Shown: positions 18,806 to 27,761 of the stretch, piece by piece
How the letters are laid out: the number at the start of each line of letters is the position of its first letter
Position numbering within the stretch: position 1 is the first letter of the stretch
Assembly: GCA_040877545.1 (NCBI GenBank)
Contig: JBBDNN010000063.1
Coordinates: forward strand, 1 to 64,000
Length of the DNA stretch: 64,000 bases
Source of the DNA: Gracilimonas sp040877545
Lineage (GTDB): Bacteria > Bacteroidota > Rhodothermia > Balneolales > Balneolaceae
Reading direction: 5' to 3'
Translations under genes and position numbers: made by a program
Notes under the pieces: model-generated
What the model was told of the DNA's origin: nothing
Database searches by the model: none
What the model saw: only the letters and a program-made list of their open reading frames with translations

Positions 18806-20137
18806 TCATTCAAAATACCGGCTTGCAAATTCGATGAAATAAGGCCAATTGGGACCGGTGGCGTGGCCGCCTGCGTGTTGACGAAAAGCAATATCACCAT
18901 CCGATAGATTTGTTCCTAAGGGAGGGAATTCTGTGGTGCTTAATCCTTTATACCCCAACAACTCATAGACTGGACTGGCATGAGCTCCTCCTAAAAACAT
19001 ACCTTTTGCATCTACCCAATTTCCCTCAACATGAGGCGAACCGGAACTTATGAAAACCGGCCGGGGAGCGGATAAAGCCACTAACTGATGGGCATCAACC
19101 GGGAGATCATTATGGGTGAGTGGGCCTGCATATTTTATAAAATTCCCTGCAAACCAATGATATTCGGCTGAGCTTGCCAAATTCTCAACCTGTTCTCCAA
19201 AGACCCTTCTCAATATTTTTGTCCCACCTGCTCCGGATGAGCCTATAAAACCGACAGCAATTCGTGGCTCGTAAGCCATCGCCACAATTGCCGCTTTTCC
19301 ATACCTGGAAAGGCCTTCTATTCCAACTCGTTTGGCATCCACATCTTCATCCTTTTCTAAATAATCGATGGTTCGGCTGGCACCCCATGCCCAGGCACGC
19401 AATGCTCCCCAATCTTGCGGGTGCCGAGGTTTCCCATTATTCGTTAGGCCGATAATGCCTTCCTTAAGTCCTGCTCCATGATCTGCCTGATAACTGGTAG
19501 GTACTAAAATTCCATATCCCCAGCCTTTTTCCAGGAGTTGTTCTTTCCAGCCTGGGCCATCCCCGGATTTCGGAAAACTGACGCCAGGTGGCAAGTTCCA
19601 GCCAAGCTCAATAATCACCGGAACCTGTTTGGTTTTTGGGGTAGGAGTAGTAAGAGTGAATTGAATTTTCACCTCAATTTCAGGGTATGCCGAGTTATCC
19701 ACATTGCCAACCAATTCTTTCACTGTTACCGGGAAATCTCCTTCCAGTGTATCCTTTTGGCTGATCACTTCCCAGTTCACAGAAGGTACATTATCAGGGA
19801 TTCTCCCATATATCTCACGGTCGAACAGCTCCATAATTTCCTCTCTTCTTTTGTGCCAGTCTTCAGGTGTTTCTACCGCGGAGCCATCCTCAAATAATAA
19901 TGGATCGGGCAGAGTATATGGCGGAACTTTCGACTCATCAGAGTTCGCGGCATTTGGATCATCCGGGTTTCCGGACGGCCCCGGGCGCAAGTCTGAAATT
20001 CCCAACTCATTCATCATTAACTGATGATCCTGATAACTGAGCTTGTTAATACTATCCCGGGCTTGCTGCGAAAACTGTGCGACAGATGAAACTGACATCC
20101 CCAACAATATGATGGTCAGAAAGAGGAGTTTTTTCAT
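18806..20137 (-). CDS. Glucuronoyl esterase, carbohydrate esterase family 15
   Basis: A 443-residue alpha/beta-hydrolase with a signal peptide (1-20, S-V-A-Q). The nucleophile elbow is G-L-S-R-Y-G-K-A-A with S277; CE15 members usually show G-C-S-R-x-G-K, so the Cys is replaced by Leu. The catalytic His lies in H-A-G-G-H (421-425), and conserved A-E-Y-H-W-F-A-G-N-F lies around 325. The enzyme hydrolyses the ester between 4-O-methyl-glucuronic acid of xylan and lignin alcohols, in the periplasm or outside. This fits the GH115 alpha-glucuronidase and GH10 xylanase of the same locus. No sorting domain is present. Confidence 0.85.
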   Translation of the reverse strand: MKKLLFLTIILLGMSVSSVAQFSQQARDSINKLSYQDHQLMMNELGISDLRPGPSGNPDDPNAANSDESKVPPYTLPDPLLFEDGSAVETPEDWHKRREEIMELFDREIYGRIPDNVPSVNWEVISQKDTLEGDFPVTVKELVGNVDNSAYPEIEVKIQFTLTTPTPKTKQVPVIIELGWNLPPGVSFPKSGDGPGWKEQLLEKGWGYGILVPTSYQADHGAGLKEGIIGLTNNGKPRHPQDWGALRAWAWGASRTIDYLEKDEDVDAKRVGIEGLSRYGKAAIVAMAYEPRIAVGFIGSSGAGGTKILRRVFGEQVENLASSAEYHWFAGNFIKYAGPLTHNDLPVDAHQLVALSAPRPVFISSGSPHVEGNWVDAKGMFLGGAHASPVYELLGYKGLSTTEFPPLGTNLSDGDIAFRQHAGGHATGPNWPYFIEFASRYFE

Positions 20138-20280
20138 TATTAAGTGTGATTAATCTGCGATTGCTGAGGCAATGTAGAAATTTTTGCTCTCTATAAAACC
20201 GTCTGTTTTGGGCAAAAGTTTGGAAATCCGTGGATCCAACTCTATCATTCTAACAAAATTAATAATACCTAAAACTACCG

Positions 20281-21534
20281 ATGCGTATCTTTAAATCTCT
20301 CCTGGAAACTTCCCGCACCTTTTTAACTACACTACTCCTTTTATTACTGATATCAGCATGTAGCAGGACGTATAATTCAGAACCGGAAATGAATTGGGTG
20401 GGAACCTGGAGCACGGCACAACAGCTTGTTGAGCCACATAATATGCCGCCTGAACCGGGTTTAAATGGGAATACTATTCGGCAAGTTGTCCGGGTATCGC
20501 TGGGTGGAGAACAGATGCGATTCTTGGTATCCAATCAATTTAGCAACAAGCCCGTCTCTATACATGCGATTCATATAGCTGCTTCTTCCGGTGGAAGTTC
20601 CATAGATACTTCCACTAAGGTGTCATTAACCTTCGAAAGCGAAACTGCCATCACCATTCCTCCGGGTGAATTTCAGATTTCGGATCCCTGTTCATTTGAT
20701 CTCGAGACTTTGTCAGAAGTTGCCATTACAATGCATATCGACAGCGTTTCTTCAAACCTTACGGGTCATCCCGGCTCCAGAACCACATCATATATTGTCC
20801 CCGGAAATAAGATTTCTGCTGAAGAATTCCCAGATGCCATCACTACCGATCACTGGTATCTCATAGATGCCATTGATGTATTGGCCCCGGATTCTGCTGC
20901 TTCAATTGTTACTCTTGGAAACTCCATTACAGATGGGCGGGGTTCGGGCACCAACAAGCAAAATCGCTGGCCGGATGAGTTGGCAAACCGGCTTCAGGTT
21001 AATGAAAGCACCAATCATATTTCTGTGTTGAACCAGGGGATTGGAGGGAATTGCGTATTACGAGAATGTTTAGGGCCGTCTGCAATAGATCGATTTGAGC
21101 GGGACGTGCTTGATCAAACCGGAATAAAATGGCTGATAATTCTGGAAGGAGTGAATGATATAGGTGGAATCAGGAGATCAGGGCAAGCTGATACCGTTGC
21201 ACAGAAATTGATTTCCGCTTACAGAGACATGATTGATCGGGCTCACAACCAGGATATCCTCGTTTACGGAGCAACAATAATGCCCTTTGGAGATTCATTT
21301 TATGACGAGCCTGCAAGCGAACAAGCCCGACAGACCGTAAACGAATGGATGCGAAACAGTGGTGAGTTTGATTCCGTTATCGACTTAGATAAAGCCCTGG
21401 GGGACCCGGAAAATCCCACCCGACTTTTACCAATAGCAGATACCGGTGATCATCTTCATCCCAATGAAACGGGTCACCGCTTAATTGCAGAGGCAATTGA
21501 TTTAACCCTTTTTGAGAAAATAGAGACTCCCTGA
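20281..21534 (+). CDS. SGNH/GDSL-family esterase, lipoprotein
   Basis: A 417-residue lipoprotein (L-I-S-A-C, lipidated C27). An N-terminal beta-sandwich (~38-195) precedes an SGNH hydrolase domain (~205-410). The four blocks are visible: S215 in L-G-N-S-I-T-D-G, the Gly block N-Q-G-I-G-G-N (~251-257), N292 in E-G-V-N-D-I-G, and D390/H393 in D-H-L-H-P-N. It probably removes acetyl groups from xylan or side-chain sugars in the envelope; the substrate is inferred from the neighbourhood. It is divergent from the CE15 gene with a 143-bp shared control region. Confidence 0.85.
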   Translation: MRIFKSLLETSRTFLTTLLLLLLISACSRTYNSEPEMNWVGTWSTAQQLVEPHNMPPEPGLNGNTIRQVVRVSLGGEQMRFLVSNQFSNKPVSIHAIHIAASSGGSSIDTSTKVSLTFESETAITIPPGEFQISDPCSFDLETLSEVAITMHIDSVSSNLTGHPGSRTTSYIVPGNKISAEEFPDAITTDHWYLIDAIDVLAPDSAASIVTLGNSITDGRGSGTNKQNRWPDELANRLQVNESTNHISVLNQGIGGNCVLRECLGPSAIDRFERDVLDQTGIKWLIILEGVNDIGGIRRSGQADTVAQKLISAYRDMIDRAHNQDILVYGATIMPFGDSFYDEPASEQARQTVNEWMRNSGEFDSVIDLDKALGDPENPTRLLPIADTGDHLHPNETGHRLIAEAIDLTLFEKIETP

Positions 21535-21561
21535 AATCGGAAATGATTTTTGATTTATATC

Positions 21562-21878
21562 ACTAGTGTTGTGTCAATGTTGAAATATCGGCAGAAAATG
21601 ATCGAGATTTCAACTATAGGCAGCCTTTGACCCGCTCCATCACCCGGCTCGTTTTTAAGGATGCCTTTGATGCCTGTTCCGGCTGAGCCGAAAGATGGAG
21701 CTATAGCCTCAAAATCCATCCTTCCGTTTCCCTGAAGCTCCGAAGATGTAGTAATGAAAGCCAGAAACGCGGTGATGGATGGTGTTTCTCCTAATCACCA
21801 TATTTCCTTTTTCGAAGGCAATGCCCAAACCATCTGGCGGTATTCTACCCAACAATGTACCATTGACATAACACTAGT
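21562..21878. mobile_element. 317-bp element with 18-bp terminal inverted repeats (MITE-like)
   Basis: ACTAGTGTTGTGTCAATG at 21562-21579 and CATTGACATAACACTAGT at 21861-21878 are inverted repeats with one mismatch. They bound 317 bp in a 367-bp gap between genes. No full transposase frame is inside. Flanking TC on both sides could be a 2-bp target duplication, but that is too short to prove. It could be a non-autonomous element or the decayed ends of an insertion sequence. Confidence 0.5.
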
Positions 21879-21901
21879 TCAGTGCACATCTTCAACCCTT
21901 A

Positions 21902-24388
21902 TCATTCTACACCTAACAACTCGTTTACCGCGTGTACCAAGTACAAATAGCTGGAGCCTACACTGATCACATATTCATTTTCACCCCATAGAAATGGCCA
22001 GTCTTCTTTGTTTTCGGGGAAATCAGGAGGAAGAATTAGCACGCCCGGCACAATTCCTCCGGCAATGAAGGAATAGTCGGCTCGGTTCATTCCATACGCC
22101 ACTTTTTTAGATTTTGTGCCCACTCCCGATACAAAGGAAATATTGGATCCCGGATGTGTTCCGTAAATGTAATTCAAGCCCCTGAATACATACTCTCGGT
22201 CAATAATCTCAGGGAAAGCTTTATGCAGGATGTAATTATTCATCGCAAAGCCAATCACGGTGCCACCGCCAGCCCATCCGCCCTCGGTGATCGGCACACC
22301 GAATGGATTTACCTCATAAAACCGATCAAGATTTTGGCTGTAATTCTGAACCAGCTTCTCGATTTTCTCGCCATATTCTTCATCCATAAAAGGAAGGGCA
22401 CGAACTGCCAATGAAGCATTAAACATAAATCGTTCTTCGATAACAGGTAGAAGCTCTGTTAAGCGAGCGGCGTATTTTTCATCCTGCGTGGTTATTAACA
22501 GCTCCACAGTCGCTTTTAATTCTTCATCCTGAACATTACCGCCGGTGGTATTACCATGCCGAAATAACTTAGGCTCCCTATTCTGTTCTTTATCCCAGGC
22601 ATCAATGGCAGCCAATAATATTTCATCGGCTAATTCATCATTATACCCTTTCAGAGCCCTGTTTGCTGCTGCCAGCGCCGCCGATGAACCGTAATTTAAT
22701 GCGGTGGTTTCTGTAGTAAAAGCCCACCGATCATCAAATCGCCCACTGGTAAAACCATCCGATTCGAGACTATCCAGTTCAGGATTATAAATCAGGTTAT
22801 CCGTTTTGGTGATCCCATCTCCAAGGTGCGTGTATTGAGATAAATGCGCCGCTACAATTCCCGGAATTGCATGACCTACGGCACGAAATTGTGCAATTAG
22901 TGCCAGCGTACCATGTTCAATTTGCTGAAGCAGATCATCTCTCCCATCTGGGGCATGTAGCTTTACGTACCGATTTTCCTGTTCTACTGTGGTGTTATCT
23001 CTTTCCGGACGGAAAGCCTCCCAGGCCAGCGCCAAATTTTGAACCACATAGTAATGTGTTTGTGTGCGGATGTCATAGTCGCCCGCATCATACCAGCCGC
23101 CATAATTTAAGCCGGGAATATGCTCACCAGGTTCATAATCGGTATCTGTAGAAGAATCTTGTGCATATAAATCAAAATGCTCGTGATTTACCGGTGCCTG
23201 TAAAGCATCATCCAGGTGAGAGGCGCCATGCCACACGCGATAAGCTTCATCAACAAACATATGGTCCATCTGTACGGGGAAGAAAATATCCAGTGTTGGC
23301 TCCCAGGCTTTTTCGTAAACATCTTCTGCTATTCGAAAAGGAAGGGTTTGCTGATCGCCATATTCAACTACATATAATCCTTCTTTTTTTACAGAGGAAA
23401 AGTCGAAAGTGAGGTATTGATACCTCAGATAATTTCCCCATTCTTCAGCAGCACCTGTATAACTTTCTTCCAATGAGCCACCTGGTAAAACTTTCAGTAA
23501 TGCAGCTTCTTCCTTCGGGTTATCATTTTTATCCAGTTCAATTACTGCTTCTTTTTTTTGTGTGGGATGATATCCTACCTGCGAATGAGCAATCATCGGT
23601 TTCCGCGTCCAGTCTGGAATCCTGTTAACATTCAATGACCACTCTATCACATTTCCGGTTTCTCCAGCCGGAATAAGGCTCCGAACTACAAACCATCCGT
23701 TTTGAGCTTTATTTCTGCCATCAAAAAGCAGTAACTCGTTTTTATCTGTTGTGATGCTGATTCTCCGTTCCGGATCTTCGGGTGCCAATACAATTTTTTT
23801 ACCTTGCGCTAAAGGTGTTGGTTCAGTTTCACCCGATGGCAAAACATTCATCGGCCCACTTGGATATAGCGGGAAAACACCACTTTTCTCATCCATTAAA
23901 TAAGCTTTTTCAAAATAAGCTGAGGGTAAAAATTCCAGGTTGAAACCTGCTCGTCCAGCCAACTCTTCCGGGAGCTCATTTTCAATATTCACACTTAGAT
24001 GAATTTCATCCCCAACAGCTTTTGCTTTTACCGAATAGCTGAAATCATAATCAGGGTACTCCAGAAATGCTTCTATGGCATTTTCATCAGACTGTATTTT
24101 CCGTTCAACAAAAGAGGGAATTTCATCCCATTGCTCCGGGGTATGATGCAGTCTTACATCCCCGTTTGTTACTGTTCGTACTCCATGATGGATGACTTCC
24201 ACGCCACTCATTTTTGAATCACTGAAATTACCGTCGTACCAGTTACTAAAAACCAGTACGTTTGCTCCCCTGTTTTCAAAATAATCCTGCTCATTTATTC
24301 TAAAGTCCTGGGCGTGGATAAAAGCAGAGCTTAAGATCCAAATGGAAATTATCAGAATACTTGTCGATTTATTTATAAGTGTTTTCAT
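21902..24388 (-). CDS. Secreted GH9 endoglucanase-like cellulase
   Basis: An 828-residue enzyme. The signal peptide is at 1-27, and an N-terminal beta-rich region spans ~30-255. A cellulase N-terminal Ig-like domain follows (~262-355, H-S-Q-V-G-Y-H-P), and then the GH9 alpha6/alpha6 barrel (~360-828). The catalytic base pair D434/D437 sits in G-G-W-Y-D-A-G-D-Y-D, and the acid is the Glu of G-E-N-E-Y (E805). GH9 enzymes cleave beta-1,4-glucan and, in some cases, xyloglucan or oligosaccharides. No T9SS domain is present, so it is probably periplasmic. It is the only obvious beta-glucan enzyme among xylan genes. Its upstream region has no good copy of the 27559-type operator. Confidence 0.9.
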   Translation of the reverse strand: MKTLINKSTSILIISIWILSSAFIHAQDFRINEQDYFENRGANVLVFSNWYDGNFSDSKMSGVEVIHHGVRTVTNGDVRLHHTPEQWDEIPSFVERKIQSDENAIEAFLEYPDYDFSYSVKAKAVGDEIHLSVNIENELPEELAGRAGFNLEFLPSAYFEKAYLMDEKSGVFPLYPSGPMNVLPSGETEPTPLAQGKKIVLAPEDPERRISITTDKNELLLFDGRNKAQNGWFVVRSLIPAGETGNVIEWSLNVNRIPDWTRKPMIAHSQVGYHPTQKKEAVIELDKNDNPKEEAALLKVLPGGSLEESYTGAAEEWGNYLRYQYLTFDFSSVKKEGLYVVEYGDQQTLPFRIAEDVYEKAWEPTLDIFFPVQMDHMFVDEAYRVWHGASHLDDALQAPVNHEHFDLYAQDSSTDTDYEPGEHIPGLNYGGWYDAGDYDIRTQTHYYVVQNLALAWEAFRPERDNTTVEQENRYVKLHAPDGRDDLLQQIEHGTLALIAQFRAVGHAIPGIVAAHLSQYTHLGDGITKTDNLIYNPELDSLESDGFTSGRFDDRWAFTTETTALNYGSSAALAAANRALKGYNDELADEILLAAIDAWDKEQNREPKLFRHGNTTGGNVQDEELKATVELLITTQDEKYAARLTELLPVIEERFMFNASLAVRALPFMDEEYGEKIEKLVQNYSQNLDRFYEVNPFGVPITEGGWAGGGTVIGFAMNNYILHKAFPEIIDREYVFRGLNYIYGTHPGSNISFVSGVGTKSKKVAYGMNRADYSFIAGGIVPGVLILPPDFPENKEDWPFLWGENEYVISVGSSYLYLVHAVNELLGVE

Positions 24389-24504
24389 AATTATTCGAAC
24401 GATTGTTACTGTTTTTTCTGGTATCGTTTCGATTGAATCAAATGCAGCTAGTTCTTGATGATTCTGTCGAAATGATAATATTTGATATTGCTTTATGATG
24501 AATT

Positions 24505-24544
24505 AAAAAAATAGCCCGCTCTATATTATCAAAAAGCGGGCTAT
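24505..24544 (-). terminator. Intrinsic terminator of the GH10 gene
   Basis: The perfect 10-bp stem ATAGCCCGCT/AGCGGGCTAT (24511-24520, 24535-24544) is followed on the minus strand by six Ts. It lies 26 bp beyond the GH10 stop. Confidence 0.9.
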
Positions 24545-24570
24545 GAATATCTGAATTAAGACACGCTGAA

Positions 24571-27000
24571 TTACTTAATCAGCATCATCTGCTTTACGTC
24601 CATAAATGAGCCGGTTTGGATGCGATAAAAATACACACCGGTTGACAATCCCGACGCATCAAAACTAACCGTATAAGTCCCTGAGGCTTGACGGTTATCT
24701 ACAAGTGTCTGAACTAACCGCCCGGTAATATCATATACTTTGATGTTCACATCCGAGGCTTTTGCTACATCGTACTTTATCTGGGTGGTTGGGTTGAATG
24801 GATTCGGGTAGTTATTGTAAAGGCGATGGCTCACGGGCAGTCCATCCCTTAGATCTTCAATACCTACACTAACCTGCGCAGAATCCACATAGGCTCGCAG
24901 CCATTCCAGAGCAGGTCGTTCTTCGCCGTTGTTACGTACCAGAAAAGCTTCCTCATCATTTCTCCACAGCCCTGGTCTCCAGCCCCACAGGGTAACGCCT
25001 TCCACCGATGTATGCTCCCAGAAAATAGGAAAGATACGCTGGTATCTTTCCTGCTGCACCGCATCCGACTCTGCCTCAGTACCATCAGGATTCCCGTCTA
25101 TATCCATTTCCGTGGCCTGTATTGGAAGACCGGTTTCACCCAGCATATCTAATGTTCTCTCAAGATTGGAGGGTTCGGCGGGTACTACTGAGAACGCATG
25201 CGCCTGCACACCAATCACATCAATGAGATCCCTTTCCTGCAAATCTTCTATAATATTAAGATAGTTATTGGTTGCCGTCACATTGCCAACAATGCCATAA
25301 TCATTGATCATCAGCTTACTATCGGGGAATCGCTCACGCGCCATTTCGAAAGCCGTAATAATCCAGTCGTGGCCGGTCGCGCCGGTGCCGCCAAGCGCTT
25401 CAATGTAATTGGCTTCCCCACTTTGTCCGTCGGGCAGCTGGTGGTTATTGGAGCCTTCGTTCACTACTTCCACGTACTCCATATCCGGGTAACGCTCAGC
25501 TACCGCATCATACCATTCTTCGATTTCTTCGAGCTGTTCTTCAGTGCTCAGGTCATTAATCCAGCCGGGTTGCTGCCCACCCCAGGTAAGGATATGGAAA
25601 CGGAATGGAAAGCCGTTGTCTTTGGCCAGGTCATAAGCGGCATCCAGTGCATTCCAATTCATATTATCCTGGGTTCCTTCTACACTGCCCCATTTACCGG
25701 CGTTTTCAGGAGTAACCTGATTCCAGTAACTTGTGAAATCTTCAATTTGTGATGCACTATATACATTTCCGAGAAATTTATCTTTCCCATCTGCAATAGG
25801 ATCTAAAGGTTCCACGGGTGGTGCAGGTGGTTGTGTGGAACCTGCTTCACCATTTTCAAGATTTTCTACTGTGAAATAAAGATCTGAACCTCCGAATGCA
25901 ATCCTGTCTATATCAAAGCCATCCTCACGGCCGCCAATTACAAATGTTTGTGTTAAGGCGCCTTCTTCTACAATGAAAGTATCTGAAGGCTCAGATTGGA
26001 ATCCATTTTTAGATAGATTTACCCACTTCCAAACTTCTTCGCCCAATCCGCCAGCTTCTCTTACTACCGCAGAAGATTCGGCATATCCAGCTTGCTGCAT
26101 ACCATTCACCGTATTCCAGTCTTCCGCATTTGCAGGATCTTTTTCTCCAAATCCATGGGGAGTAAACCAGCTATCGTCATCAAAGGTATCTGATCCCACG
26201 CGAACCTTGGCAAAAAGGTCATAATTGCCAGCGGCAGGAAATGTCACTTCATAAGACACCGTGCGGTTTTCGCCGGGATAATCGGGAGTTCCCGATGTTT
26301 CACTATGATCTGTGGTGATTGTGATGTATGAAATATCTTCCTCCTCAACAATCTCCCATTCATCTCCGATTTCACCTGATTCGGCTTCAACTAAAACAGG
26401 ATACAAATTTGGATAAGAGACGGTGAGATTATCTACCCAAATAGTATCACCTACATTTTCATCAAAACTAAAATGTAAGGGAGCACGGCCTAAGGTATCA
26501 CCTGAGGGAACGGTAAAATCCAAGGTGAACTCCTCCCATTCCGTGCCAACCTCTTCGCTACTTCTGCCAAATTCATTAAAACTGGGATTTCCTATGGTCA
26601 CATCCACCGAGGAGCCTGCGGCACTTGATTTTAGCCACACAGAAAGAGTGTAGGCTTGGCCGGGAACTACATCAAAGACTTCATTTATAGCTTGTATGTT
26701 CCAGGCATTTGCCCCGGTCGCATTAACAATAACAGCTAAGGCGCGGTCACCGGCTTGAACTGTATCATCAACAATTATGAAATTGGCATCGCCTGTATCA
26801 TCTATCTCCAGGGACCAGCCTTCAATAGTTCCAGTGGTATCTTCACCAACTGTGACCTCAGAGGATTCAAAACTCCCATTTTCGTTTACTACTACCTGCG
26901 CCTGAATATTGCCGGTAAATGCAATAAACAAGAACATGATCATGCTTAGCATCAGGCTATATACGGTTCTACTTTTCATTTGTATCAATTTTGATTCCAT
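24571..27000 (-). CDS. Endo-1,4-beta-xylanase GH10 with two N-terminal CBMs and T9SS domain
   Basis: An 809-residue surface enzyme. The signal peptide spans ~1-35. A CBM4/9-like sandwich (~36-197) and a second beta-sandwich of CBM35/malectin-like appearance (~200-380) precede a Pro-rich linker (~388-400). The GH10 barrel (~405-700) and the T9SS sorting domain (~720-809) follow. The acid/base is E515 in V-V-N-E-G and the nucleophile E631 in Q-A-T-E-M-D-I. L-T-W-G-G-Q-Q-P-G-W replaces the usual H-x-Q-x-P-x-W motif in the H-T-L-V-W-H region, so substrate-site details differ from textbook xylanases. It cleaves the xylan backbone outside the cell. It lies 53 bp behind the small GH43-scrap gene and probably shares its promoter near 27559. 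Confidence 0.9.
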   Translation of the reverse strand: MESKLIQMKSRTVYSLMLSMIMFLFIAFTGNIQAQVVVNENGSFESSEVTVGEDTTGTIEGWSLEIDDTGDANFIIVDDTVQAGDRALAVIVNATGANAWNIQAINEVFDVVPGQAYTLSVWLKSSAAGSSVDVTIGNPSFNEFGRSSEEVGTEWEEFTLDFTVPSGDTLGRAPLHFSFDENVGDTIWVDNLTVSYPNLYPVLVEAESGEIGDEWEIVEEEDISYITITTDHSETSGTPDYPGENRTVSYEVTFPAAGNYDLFAKVRVGSDTFDDDSWFTPHGFGEKDPANAEDWNTVNGMQQAGYAESSAVVREAGGLGEEVWKWVNLSKNGFQSEPSDTFIVEEGALTQTFVIGGREDGFDIDRIAFGGSDLYFTVENLENGEAGSTQPPAPPVEPLDPIADGKDKFLGNVYSASQIEDFTSYWNQVTPENAGKWGSVEGTQDNMNWNALDAAYDLAKDNGFPFRFHILTWGGQQPGWINDLSTEEQLEEIEEWYDAVAERYPDMEYVEVVNEGSNNHQLPDGQSGEANYIEALGGTGATGHDWIITAFEMARERFPDSKLMINDYGIVGNVTATNNYLNIIEDLQERDLIDVIGVQAHAFSVVPAEPSNLERTLDMLGETGLPIQATEMDIDGNPDGTEAESDAVQQERYQRIFPIFWEHTSVEGVTLWGWRPGLWRNDEEAFLVRNNGEERPALEWLRAYVDSAQVSVGIEDLRDGLPVSHRLYNNYPNPFNPTTQIKYDVAKASDVNIKVYDITGRLVQTLVDNRQASGTYTVSFDASGLSTGVYFYRIQTGSFMDVKQMMLIK

Positions 27001-27053
27001 ATTTATTCCTTGTTTTTATTATTAATAGTTCGCTTTCCAAAAGCTCATAAAAT

Positions 27054-27410
27054 TTATTCCTTCCAATAAACATACATGCCAAACACTGTTCCTACAAATC
27101 CACCGGCTGTTTGGGTGCTTAAAATGGTGCCATCCGCATTTTCCATTAATGGTATCCATTCATCTTCCTGAAATCCATAGTAGAAATCGTAGAACTTACC
27201 TTTAGCGTCTAGCCTCAGATAAATGGGTTCTTCATTTGAATATTCCAGCGGAGCTGAACTGATTACATGGGTCTCATTATCGGTTTGATCCCCAGCTCTC
27301 ATATCAGCTGTCGAAGATGCTGACTCCTGCCCCTTGGTTATTGTGCAATTAGTAGCCATCAACAAAAGCGCTGCCAGGTAAAGGAAAAGTATGGGTAAAT
27401 ATTTGCTCAT
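27054..27410 (-). CDS. Small exported protein made of a GH43 C-terminal domain scrap
   Basis: This 118-residue frame starts with a hydrophobic export segment (~1-24, possible lipid-attachment Cys at 22). After a polar linker it carries ~60 residues matching the end of the concanavalin-like GH43_C2 domain: I-Y-L-R-L-D-A-K-G-K-F-Y-D-F-Y-Y, then D-G-T-I-L-S-T and T-A-G-G-F-V-G-T-V-F-G-M-Y. The GH43 propeller is missing. It reads like an in-frame internal deletion of a secreted GH43 gene that kept signal and tail. It may still be expressed, because it is first behind the operator at 27559 and ahead of the xylanase gene. Half a beta-sandwich is unlikely to fold alone. Confidence 0.55.
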   Translation of the reverse strand: MSKYLPILFLYLAALLLMATNCTITKGQESASSTADMRAGDQTDNETHVISSAPLEYSNEEPIYLRLDAKGKFYDFYYGFQEDEWIPLMENADGTILSTQTAGGFVGTVFGMYVYWKE

Positions 27411-27558
27411 TCAGCTATACATATTTGTTATGGGAAACAGCCAAAAAAATTAACCTTTAGATCTGTCGTTAATCACGCAAAATCATCTTTTGGGAGGTCA
27501 ACAACGTGTTTGAACAATCATACCTTGAAATTGACACCTTCTCAAGTCATTTCATATT

Positions 27559-27595
27559 ACGCAAATATTGCTCATATTATGCGCAACTCAAAGTA
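27559..27595. promoter_or_regulatory. Operator-like dyad between GH10 and GH115 transcription units
   Basis: ACGCAAATATTGCTC (27559-27573) carries the 11-bp core GCAAATATTGC also present at 34272 and 34471. A GCGCAA half-site (27581-27586) starts a degenerate second site centred 22 bp on. It lies in a 351-bp divergent intergenic region that holds nothing else I recognise. Confidence 0.55.
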
Positions 27596-27761
27596 ATTGA
27601 TTTTTCCTTTTAATGGCAAAAAACAAATTTACCTAACATGAGAGCCTTCTGTTAATAGTTGAAAAATTTTTTAGATGGGAAAAATTATCATTAAAGAGGA
27701 AAATTCTTTACCTATGCTCCCTGTTTATTTCACCAAACGTTTATTAAAACAGCCTGAATAA

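Noticed and set aside
21879..21901. Target-site duplication proving transposition of the 317-bp element
   Set aside because: Only TC is shared by both flanks, which is expected by chance too often to count.
24479..24493. Copy of the GCAAATATTGC operator before the GH9 gene
   Set aside because: Only a half-site (ATATTGCTT) is present, with no dyad and no 22-bp partner.
27054..27410. Calling the small GH43-tail protein a functional carbohydrate-binding module
   Set aside because: Only about half of the beta-sandwich is present, so it was described as a scrap with an intact frame instead.
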